Source of the DNA: Strigomonas culicis
Taxonomy: Eukaryota > Euglenozoa > Kinetoplastea > Trypanosomatida > Trypanosomatidae
DNA length: 10,659 nt
Direction of reading: 5' to 3'
Assembly (NCBI GenBank): GCA_000482145.1
Contig: AUXH01000643.1
Span: 1 to 10,659, forward strand
The notes beneath the pieces are model-generated. The model did not search any database. It saw only the letters and a list, made by a program, of their open reading frames with translations, and was not told the origin of the DNA. This document shows, piece by piece, positions 1 to 6,912 of the stretch (positions are counted from its first letter, which is position 1; each line of letters begins with the position of its first letter). Both the position numbers and the translations under genes were made by a program.

Positions 1-1659
1 GGCCACGCGCGGCGCCACCGGGCGCCGGCCGCCGCTGTGGGGGTCGTCGCGGCCGAGGGTGCCGGGCGGCGACCGGAGCCGCTCGTGCGGCCGCCGCCGG
101 TGCGGCAGCGGGCGCTCCGCGCTGTCGGACTCGCTGAAGAGGTTGCGCGCGGAGGGGTCGTCCTTGTCCGCCGTGCGGAACCGCTCGATGGTGCTCGTGC
201 CGAGCAGGCTCTCCGACGAGCCCGTGTCGGTCGTGTTTAGATCCAGCACGGCGGTCTGCGCGTTGGCCAGCGACGTCGCGGGGAAGTCCGTGCGCAGCAG
301 CGGGGTGCGCGAGAGCATGGCGGTGCCGATGTGCGGGTAGGCGCCGCGCGGCCGCTTGGAGGGCGAGCTGGGGCGCTTCGCCTGCGGCGGCGGCGACGGC
401 TGCGGGCCGGGCGGCGGCGGCGGCGGCTCCTTCGACCGCACCGCGCTGCCCTGCTCCGTCTCCGCGCGCGGCAGCGGAGAGGTCAGCGCGCTGTTTGTGG
501 CGCTCCTCTCCGCCGAGTGCCGCGAAATGTCCGCCGGCACCAGCGGCGGCACCGCCGCCGCCGAGGGCCGACTGGACAGCGGCGGCGGGAGGCCAGAGGC
601 CGCGTCGGGCCGCGCGCTGTCTCTCGCGTCCAGCGACGGGAACGAGGTGAACGGAATGAAGTGGTGCGAGCCGCTCGCCGACGGCACGAGCGCCGGCGCC
701 GCCGCCGCGGCGTCCCTTGCCAACACGGAGGTCGACGCAGACGTCCGTGGCTTGTCCGGCGCCGTCTCCTCCTGCGGCGGCGGCGTCGGCTCTGGCGTCA
801 GCGGCGGCCGCTGCGGTGGCAGTGCCTTTGCGCTCGTGTCGGCGGCCACGCGCGCCGGCGGCTGCGCCGTCTCGTCGCTGCCACTGCTGGAGGACGCGGA
901 GCTGCACGACGAAGACGCAGAAGAGACCGTCACGGAGGAGTTGGAGGAGAAGACGGCATCGTTCGCGATGGCCGCCACCACCATGCGGCACTCCAGCACC
1001 CAGCACCCATCGTAGCCATCGGCGGTCGCCGTGGGGGTGGGGGTGGTGGCCTCGTCCTCCGCTCGAAGAAGCACGCGCGTCGTAGCCCCGGCGGTGTCGC
1101 ACAGCGGCAGGACGCCGCGCAGGGAGGTGTTCACCTTATCGTCCACCACCTCGCAGACCACGCAGAAGGGCATCACCTTCGCCGTGTCGGCGGTGGGCGG
1201 CAGCGCGCGCGACGGCAGCGGCACCACCACCTCGAAGACCCAGTCCAGCGGCGCGGCGGCCACGGACAGGTTCGCCAGCAGCGTCACGTCCCGCAGCTCG
1301 CTGACGGTGCGCTCGACGCCGGACACGCCACAGGCCGCGCTCCCGCTCGCCGCGGCGGCCGCCGACGCGACGCTCCCGTCGGCGCGCAGCGTGCGGATGC
1401 GCACCGCGCTCGCGTCGGTGATGCGGCGGCGGTCGCGGCACGGCCGTCCGGAGGCGGCGTCGTGCGACGCGGCGAGCTCCGGCGCGGTGGTGCCGTCCGC
1501 CGCCCGTCGCAGCGCCGCGTAGGCCGCGCTCGGCTGCGCGTAGAAGGCGCAGCGGAGGGCGCCGGTGGCCACCGCGGCAGCGCGCGGCGTGTCGATCTCC
1601 GTCGTGCCGTCCGGCAGCGCCGGCCGGAGCGACAGGAGATGGATCTGGAAGGAGGGCAT
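1..1659 (-). CDS. Large disordered Ser/Pro/Ala-rich hypothetical protein, 5' part only (runs off left edge)
   Basis: The minus frame starting at ATG 1659 stays open for 553 codons to base 1, with nearly every codon ending in G or C, as in the neighbours. The protein starts MPSFQIHLLSLRPALPDG. Residues about 1-235 look foldable, with beta-like stretches such as WVFEVVVPLPS (140-150) and VMPFCVVCEVVDD (162-174), and are interrupted by Ala/Thr-rich loops. From about 236 onward it is low complexity: a Ser run (246-260), Pro/Thr/Glu-rich sequence (278-300), a six-Pro run (412-417) and a basic KRPSSPSKRPRG patch (428-439) that could be a nuclear localisation signal. I recognise no family and propose no function. 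The start is supported by a polypyrimidine tract and AG at 1777-1778, giving a 117-nt 5'UTR without ATG. A 507-codon plus-strand frame overlaps this region but is Arg-rich and runs on into AT-rich gap sequence, so it is a shadow. Confidence 0.8.
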   Translation of the reverse strand, partial: MPSFQIHLLSLRPALPDGTTEIDTPRAAAVATGALRCAFYAQPSAAYAALRRAADGTTAPELAASHDAASGRPCRDRRRITDASAVRIRTLRADGSVASAAAAASGSAACGVSGVERTVSELRDVTLLANLSVAAAPLDWVFEVVVPLPSRALPPTADTAKVMPFCVVCEVVDDKVNTSLRGVLPLCDTAGATTRVLLRAEDEATTPTPTATADGYDGCWVLECRMVVAAIANDAVFSSNSSVTVSSASSSCSSASSSSGSDETAQPPARVAADTSAKALPPQRPPLTPEPTPPPQEETAPDKPRTSASTSVLARDAAAAAPALVPSASGSHHFIPFTSFPSLDARDSARPDAASGLPPPLSSRPSAAAVPPLVPADISRHSAERSATNSALTSPLPRAETEQGSAVRSKEPPPPPPGPQPSPPPQAKRPSSPSKRPRGAYPHIGTAMLSRTPLLRTDFPATSLANAQTAVLDLNTTDTGSSESLLGTSTIERFRTADKDDPSARNLFSESDSAERPLPHRRRPHERLRSPPGTLGRDDPHSGGRRPVAPRVA

Positions 1660-1776
1660 CGAAACAAGTCCCCTCTCAAAAGGGTGTGTTTGTGGATGTA
1701 TGGGTGTAGGTGTTGCCGATTCCTCCTCACTGCTGTGGGCGAGGAGAGAGGGGTTGAGTGTATCAAAGAAGAGTAT

Positions 1777-1850
1777 CTACAGCAATTTAGAAAAACAATA
1801 AAAAAGCACAGTCGAAATCCAAAAAAAGGGGGTAAAAAAGAAAACGAAAT
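1777..1850 (-). promoter_or_regulatory. Predicted spliced-leader acceptor and polypyrimidine tract for the left-edge gene
   Basis: Read on the minus strand, about 1850-1788 is T/C-rich with no AG. The first AG after it is 1778-1777, in the context CTGTAG. This gives a 117-nt leader (1776-1660) to the ATG at 1659 with no ATG in between. Further AGs nearer the gene (for example in 1735-1720) are possible alternative sites. The assignment follows the known trypanosomatid rule that the first AG after the tract is used; it is a prediction. Confidence 0.6.
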
Positions 1851-2754
1851 CTAAATATAAATCTATGATCTATTATGTTATGTAAGTATATATCTAATAA
1901 TACAAGCTCTGAGCTGTAGTCATACAAACAAAAGCAAAGATGAAGAGAGAGAAAAGGAAAAAGACAATGACATATGCAGAGGGAGAGAGAAAATGAGAAA
2001 CAAAAAACTCTGATAAAGACATATGCTTAGAGCTACTTTTACACTCCTTTTTTTTCTTTTTCGTTTTTTCTTTCGCTTGCTGATGTGTACCACGTTCAAA
2101 AGAAAAAAAAAAGAAACTAAGAAAAGGAGAAAGAAAAATGAGATCAACGCACCTTTTTCGGTATTGTATAATACTGTTCGTTCAGTTTCTGTTTTTTTTT
2201 TAAAGGTGAAAAAAAAAACGGAAAAAAGGGGGAAAAAAAAAGCAACAAAGGGAAAAAAAGAGAGAGAATGCATGGTTTGAAAAAAAAAGCGTATTATTTC
2301 TTTTTTTAAAAAAAACAGCATTATTTCCTCTCTTTATACAAACAAAAAAAAAGAAATAAAAAGAGTCAGTAAAAGTGAAAATCGAAAAAAAAACCTTTGT
2401 ATTGCTGTTTTAATCTTTTTTTATATATAGCTTTGCCTTGCGCGTGTGTATCATACAGAGAAGCCCCTGTTAGCGAATTTACACAGCGCAGGTACAAGAA
2501 TCTACAAATATATGTATATAGATGAACAGTAGTAATCGCTAACATTTTTGAACTATTTCGTTTTCCCTTTTTTTTTTTAAGAATAAGTGACACATCCACG
2601 TGAATGCTCACAAAGAAATGAAGTGTGTGATGAAAAAAAAAACACTTTTTACTTACAAAAACTCTCTTTTTTTTTCTTTTTAATTCCTTGTTCGTTTTGT
2701 TTTGTCTTTGGTTTATATGTTTGTTTGCTTGTTTGTTTTTTTATTAGCGATGAA

Positions 2755-2812
2755 ACCTATATATATATAAGATATATATATGTATATACATATATATTTT
2801 CTCTCTCTCTCT
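2755..2812. repeat. TA-rich microsatellite with a perfect palindrome, followed by a (CT)n run
   Basis: Alternating TA dominates 2757-2797. Bases 2774-2797 form a perfect 24-bp palindrome centred on TGTATATACA (2781-2790). A CT dinucleotide run follows at 2801-2812. It lies inside the long ALDH-downstream gap and is most simply slippage-prone sequence; in RNA it could form an AU hairpin. Confidence 0.8.
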
Positions 2813-3529
2813 TTTTTGGGGCTTACAGTTCTCTTCCTCTTCTCTTTTTTCTAGTTCTCCGCCTTTACCTTATATACCTATATAAGTGAAAGCAATGAAA
2901 GGAGAAAAAAGAAATGATCCGGAAAGAAAACAGAAAGCACAGAAAAATAAGATAAAGGAAAAGAAAAAGCGTGGCACGTGCCGATCATTTAACCATACGT
3001 GAAGAAAAAAATGAAAAGAAAAAAGAGCCGTGGTTCACAGATGTAAAAAAAAAAACGCATCAATACAAAAGAACAATGAAAAGGGAATAATAATAAAAAG
3101 AGAAACGGAAAAAAAAGTCTTTTTTTTTCTTTTTATTGGCTCCCTTCCATCATCCTCATATAGAGAGTGGATCTCGTTTTAGGAATGGTAATAAAAGGGT
3201 GTACTAAAACGCAGCGAAAAAAGAATGCGGGGGAGACTGAAAGAGAGAAAAACAAAACAGAAATACAACCCAAAAGAAAAAAAAGAAAAAAAACGGTTTC
3301 ATTTGAAAAAAATGATTATATATAGTGATAGTGAGTGGGAGGGAAGGGGTGTTGGTTGTGGACTAGATATCTTTCTCTCTCTCGCTCGAATGATTCTCCC
3401 CCGTTTGCTTCTTCTCCACCTTTACGTTTTTATATATATTTCGCTTTCTCATCTTTCATTTTCTTTTTTTTTTAAGGATGCCATGACGACTGGTGGGTCT
3501 CTCGCCAGTGTCGGCGCTTTCCACGGTGC

Positions 3530-5023
3530 TTAGTTCTTCGTGAGGGGGCCCTTGAGGGCGTACATGACGGACTTGGACTCCGTGTAGAGGTCCAGCACGT
3601 CCTTGCCGAGCTCGCGCCCGAGGCCGCTCTGCTTGAAGCCGCCGAAGGGCTGCGCGACGTCGAAGGCGTTCCACGTGTTAATCCACACGGTGCCGGCGTC
3701 GAGGCGCGAGCTGATGCGCATCGCCGTGTCCACGTCCTTCGTGCAGATACCAGCCGCAAGGCCGTAGATGGAGTCGTTCGCGCAAGCGACGACGTCGTCC
3801 AGGTCGCTGAACTTCATGATGCACACCACGGGGCCGAAGATCTCTTCCTTACAGATGCGCATGCTCTCCTTCACGTCGGCGAAGATGGTCGGGGCGACAA
3901 AGTAGCCCTTCTCGCCCACGCGCCCGCCGCCGGTGACGAGCGTGGCGCCCTCCTTTACGCCGGACTCGATGTAGCTCAACACACGCTCGTGCTGCTTCTG
4001 CGACACCAGCGGACCCATGTCGTTCGCGGGGTCGCTGCCGGGGCCGACGCGGCGCGCCTCCGCGCGCTTCTTGAGGTTGGCCACGAAGGCGTCGTGCAGC
4101 GACTCGTGGACGTAGATGCGGGAGGAGGCCGTGCACACCTGGCCCATGTTGAAGTAGATGCCGAGCTCCGCGACCGCCGCGGCCTCGTCCACGTCGGCGT
4201 CCGACGCGACGATGAGCGCGGACTTGCCGCCGAGCTCCAGCGACACCTTCTTGAGGTTGCTCTCCGCCGCCATGCGCATAATCTCGCGGCCGACGACGGT
4301 GGAGCCGGTGAAGGCCACCTTGTCCACGTCGGAGTGCATCGCGATGGCCGCGCCGGCGGTCGCGCCGTAGCCGGGCAAGATGTTGATCACGCCGGCGGGG
4401 TAGCCCGCCTCGAGGAACATCTCACCCAGGCGTATCGCCGTCAGCGGTGTCTGCTCCGCCGGCTTCAGCACCACCGTGTTGCCGAGGGCAAGGGCGGGTC
4501 CGAGCTTCCACGCGGCCATCAGCAGCGGGAAGTTCCACGGAATCACCTGCCCGCACACGCCGACCGGCTGGCGCTTCACGTAGCTGAGAAAGTTGCCGCT
4601 CACGGGGGCGAGGTCGCCGTACAGCTTGTCCGCCCACCCGGCGTAGAAGCGCATGCACTCGATCGCGAGCTTCGTGTCGGCGTGCAGCGCGACGCGGTAT
4701 GGCTTGCCGTTGTCCATGCTCTCGAGCGCGGCCAGCTCCTCCTGGTTCTTCTCCATGATGTCGCACAGGCGCAGCATCAGGTCGCGGCGGTACGGGCCGT
4801 CCGTGAAGCGGTACGACTCGAAGGCGTTGCGCGCGGCCTTCACGGCCAGGTCCACGTCCGCCTTGTCCGCCTCCGCGACCTTGGTGATCACCTGCTCCGT
4901 CGACGGGTTGTACACGTCGAAGGTCTTGCCGGACACCGCATCCACGAACTGGCCGTTGATGAGCAGCTTGTTCGCGAAGCGGTCAATCTTCGGGGGGGTG
5001 CGAAGGAGAACGGAGCGGAACAT
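3530..5023 (-). CDS. ALDH: Mitochondrial aldehyde dehydrogenase (ALDH1/2 class)
   Basis: This 497-residue NAD-dependent aldehyde dehydrogenase oxidises aldehydes such as acetaldehyde to the acid, presumably in the mitochondrial matrix. The length is normal for the family. Visible landmarks are IPWNFP with Asn164, KPAEQTP with Lys187 (cofactor binding), FTGSTVVG (238-245, nucleotide-binding turn), LELGGKS with general base Glu263, FNMGQVCTASS with catalytic Cys297, and KEEIFGPV with Glu394. All expected catalytic residues are present. The N-terminus MFRSVLLRTPPK is basic with no acidic residue before position 14, fitting a short mitochondrial presequence. The start is ATG 5023. The frame stays open upstream to 5398, but that extension reads through the polypyrimidine tract and splice acceptor and has no ATG in the predicted 122-nt leader. 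The stop is TAA. The next gene upstream encodes a cytochrome oxidase subunit, also mitochondrial. Confidence 0.96.
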   Translation of the reverse strand: MFRSVLLRTPPKIDRFANKLLINGQFVDAVSGKTFDVYNPSTEQVITKVAEADKADVDLAVKAARNAFESYRFTDGPYRRDLMLRLCDIMEKNQEELAALESMDNGKPYRVALHADTKLAIECMRFYAGWADKLYGDLAPVSGNFLSYVKRQPVGVCGQVIPWNFPLLMAAWKLGPALALGNTVVLKPAEQTPLTAIRLGEMFLEAGYPAGVINILPGYGATAGAAIAMHSDVDKVAFTGSTVVGREIMRMAAESNLKKVSLELGGKSALIVASDADVDEAAAVAELGIYFNMGQVCTASSRIYVHESLHDAFVANLKKRAEARRVGPGSDPANDMGPLVSQKQHERVLSYIESGVKEGATLVTGGGRVGEKGYFVAPTIFADVKESMRICKEEIFGPVVCIMKFSDLDDVVACANDSIYGLAAGICTKDVDTAMRISSRLDAGTVWINTWNAFDVAQPFGGFKQSGLGRELGKDVLDLYTESKSVMYALKGPLTKN

Positions 5024-5145
5024 GATGAGTGGGTGTTGCGCGGTGTATAATAAGTTTGTAAGAAACAACGAAGGAAAGATAAAGAACAAAAAAAAAGTAT
5101 ATCGATATACGAAAAAGGGAGATGAGTGGGAGCGAAAGGTAAAGG

Positions 5146-5216
5146 CTGAAAAGAAACTATGAACGAAAAAGAAAAGTAAAAGGGAAGAGAAAAATAGGAT
5201 GGAAAGGAGAAAAACA
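5146..5216 (-). promoter_or_regulatory. Predicted spliced-leader acceptor and polypyrimidine tract for ALDH
   Basis: On the minus strand 5216-5159 is an almost uninterrupted T/C tract. The first AG is 5158-5157 (CATAG), followed closely by a better one at 5147-5146 (TTTTCAG). There is no further AG and no ATG from there down to the start codon at 5023, so the leader is 122 or 133 nt. This rules out the longer N-terminal reading of ALDH. Confidence 0.75.
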
Positions 5217-5716
5217 ATATGTAGAACAGTTGTGCATGAGACGAAACAGATGTCTACACGGATGGGAAGCGTACAACAGAAACACAAAACCCCACCACGC
5301 GGTGGAGAGATAAAGGTACTTTTTATTTTCAATACTAGAGGAAAATAAATAAGGGCTAAGAAAACTAAATTAGTTCTAAAAAAAAATAATGATAACAAAA
5401 TTTAAAAGTCTTACTTCGTCGATGGGGCCTACTTTTGAAATCATACTACAATTTTTTTTGATGTATATATTTTTTTTTGACTTTGCTACAAGGTAAAACC
5501 AAGAAAACAGAAAAGAATTAAATAAAGATGAAATTAACATATTTCCTACTACAAAAGAATCTCAAAAAAAAAGAAGGGAAAGAGCGACAGAGTAAAAAAA
5601 AAAAAAATTATTCATTTTTTTTTATTTCTCTCCCTTCTCACCTTCTAGCATACCACTACCGAGACCTATACAAAACGGGAAAAAAAGGATGGAGAACGCG
5701 TGCAGGCAGCGGCAGG

Positions 5717-5742
5717 TGAGTGGCGCCCGCAGGCGCCTCTCA
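5717..5742 (-). other. GC-rich hairpin in the 3'UTR of the oxidase subunit gene
   Basis: GGCGCC at 5722-5727 and 5732-5737 can pair across a four-base loop. The stem continues, after one mismatch, with TGAG (5717-5720) against CTCA (5739-5742). In the minus-strand transcript it begins 21 nt after the TAA stop. It lies in a GC-rich island (5690-5763) that outlasts the coding region. It could be an mRNA stability or translation element; no function is shown. Confidence 0.55.
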
Positions 5743-5763
5743 GCGGCGGCGAGCCGGACGCGC

Positions 5764-6261
5764 TTACGCCGGGATGTAGAAGCGGCGCGGGCCAGGCGCG
5801 GCGATATCACCAAGGACGGCCGCGTAGTTGTCGCTGTACTGCCAGACGTGCGACATGTGGTCCCACGGGGAGGTGTTGATGGCCTCCTCCCACTCCTTGT
5901 TGACGACCTTGCGCCAGGTCGGGTTGTTCGCCGGCATGTGCACGCCGTAGTAGTACTGTAGGCCCGCGATGAGGATAACGGCGTGGGCCGCGAGGCAGGC
6001 CGCGAGGGGCACGAGCCAGTTCTTGGGCAGCTTCTGGCCCTCACCGAAGATCTTGTCGGACACCTGCATCGCGCGGAGCGTGTTGACGGCATCCTTGAAC
6101 TGCTGGGGGTCCTTGAAGTGCGCGAGCGCTTCCGGGGGGTAGAAGACCTCGTTCTTCGCCAGGTAGATGAGACGGAAGGAGTACGCGAACGGACTCGGGA
6201 TGCGCGCGCGGTACTCAGCGAGAGTAGTGGCCGGGGCCCAGACACCGAAGGGGCGAGGCAT
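5764..6261 (-). CDS. Cytochrome c oxidase subunit, trypanosomatid type (probably subunit VII)
   Basis: This 165-residue protein starts MPRPFGVWAPATTLAEYRAR. It has a soluble N-terminal half with FRLIYLAKNEVFYPPEALAHF (30-50), one clear transmembrane helix at about 82-104 (WLVPLAACLAAHAVILIAG, then QYYYG), and a Trp/Tyr-rich tail ending GPRRFYIPA. One membrane span with flanking soluble parts fits a nuclear-encoded complex IV subunit of the inner mitochondrial membrane. Length and sequence match my memory of the trypanosomatid-specific oxidase subunits. I favour subunit VII because I recall that gene lying beside an ALDH gene on Leishmania chromosome 25; the number is less sure than the family (subunit VI is the alternative). 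There is no obvious cleavable presequence. The start is ATG 6261; a TTG three codons upstream is not needed. The stop is TAA. The leader is predicted at 83 nt. Confidence 0.8.
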   Translation of the reverse strand: MPRPFGVWAPATTLAEYRARIPSPFAYSFRLIYLAKNEVFYPPEALAHFKDPQQFKDAVNTLRAMQVSDKIFGEGQKLPKNWLVPLAACLAAHAVILIAGLQYYYGVHMPANNPTWRKVVNKEWEEAINTSPWDHMSHVWQYSDNYAAVLGDIAAPGPRRFYIPA

Positions 6262-6912
6262 GATATACAAAAAAAGAAAATATAAGGTTAAAGTAAGGTG
6301 ATATACTTTTTTTTTCTTGAGATATTTAAAAAAGAAGCTAGGGTCTGTTTTGGGATCACAAGGAAAGGGAGTAGAGAGAAAGAGAGGGGGGGAGTGAAAT
6401 GGAAAATAAAGCCCAAGAATATACTTACTCCAGAGGTGTTCATAGTTTTAATAGTATGCTTACTGCGCCTCTCTATATATGCAATGTATGTATGTGGATG
6501 TGTATGGGTGTGTGTATATGTGCTTTAAATGAACGTGTAAAGATATACTGTAAAAAGCAAGAAGAGTCTCAAACGGGATTATATACGAACGTTCAAATAT
6601 ATAACCGTTTGCCATTTTTTGTTTTTGTTTTTGAAGGAAAGTACGCCAGAAAGGAAAAAGGAAGAGTGAGAGTGTACATGTATACACACTCTAACGTTGT
6701 GCGTTTTGTGTTTCAAAAAGGAAAGAAAAAAAACATGTGAAGAGAGTCGTACCAAGCGCCCGGCAGTTACCTCATCGCTTTCACTTGGGTACGTGCTCTT
6801 TTTTGTTATACTTCTAGTTTTTTTTTTCTTGTGGTTCACTTTGCTTTTTTTTACGTTACTACTATACCGGTGCCTGCGCCGCCTCCACCATCTCATATCC
6901 GCTCTGTAGCTC
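6262..6912. other. Intergenic region between the SUKH-like gene and the oxidase subunit gene
   Basis: About 650 bp, AT-rich. It should contain the 3'UTR of the SUKH-like gene and the splice signals of the oxidase gene. Just past the SUKH-like stop, the plus strand is T-rich (6790-6860). Bases 6477-6525 are a GT/AT-rich simple stretch (CA-rich in the transcript). No convincing coding frame is present. Confidence 0.7.
6345..6410 (-). promoter_or_regulatory. Predicted spliced-leader acceptor and polypyrimidine tract for the oxidase subunit gene
   Basis: On the minus strand 6410-6361 is dense C/T sequence without AG. The first AG downstream is 6346-6345 (AAACAG), with another at 6339-6338 (CTAG). 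The resulting leader, 6344-6262, is 83 nt and contains no ATG before the start codon at 6261. Confidence 0.7.

Larger units (their letters stand above)
1660..3529. other. Long AT-rich intergenic region between ALDH and the left-edge gene
   Basis: About 1.87 kb separates the ALDH stop from the next ATG, more than twice any other gap here. It should hold the ALDH 3'UTR and the next gene's splice signals. Base asymmetry flips several times along the plus strand: roughly 3360-3476 is pyrimidine-rich, 2885-3310 purine-rich, 2640-2860 pyrimidine-rich, and 1785-2400 mixed with long A and T runs. It contains a TA/CT microsatellite at 2755-2812. A slightly more GC-rich patch lies at about 2435-2500. 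No frame has the GC-rich codon signature of the neighbouring genes, and I see no tRNA-like structure. The best frame is a homopolymer-rich 133-codon minus ORF (2321-1920), treated as doubtful. Confidence 0.7.
5024..5763. other. Intergenic region between the cytochrome oxidase subunit gene and ALDH
   Basis: About 740 bp. In transcription order it holds a GC-rich start of the oxidase 3'UTR (5763-5690) with a strong hairpin, a stretch that is pyrimidine-rich on the plus strand (5613-5646), AT-rich filler with A and T runs, and then the ALDH polypyrimidine tract, acceptor and leader. A perfect 14-bp AT-rich palindrome (GTATATCGATATAC) lies at 5097-5110 inside the predicted ALDH leader. No coding frame with neighbour-like codon use is present. 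Confidence 0.7.

Noticed and set aside
331..1854. 507-codon plus-strand ORF opposite the left-edge gene
   Set aside because: Arg-rich shadow of a GC-rich minus frame that is open for all 553 codons with strong GC3 bias; the plus ORF also runs into AT-rich gap sequence and has no acceptor of its own.
2366..2611. 81-codon minus ORF in the long gap
   Set aside because: Starts with GTG, AT-rich, no neighbour-like codon bias and no acceptor context.
3989..5050. 353-codon plus-strand ORF opposite ALDH
   Set aside because: ALDH on the minus strand has complete family motifs; this is an antisense shadow.
5097..5110. Perfect 14-bp palindrome in the ALDH leader as a protein-binding site
   Set aside because: AT-rich and expected by chance in such sequence; transcription-factor sites for single genes are not expected in trypanosomatid polycistrons.
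5024..5398. N-terminal extension of ALDH by 125 codons
   Set aside because: It translates the polypyrimidine tract (Phe/Leu/Ser runs), crosses the predicted splice acceptor, and ALDH proteins start near MFRSV.
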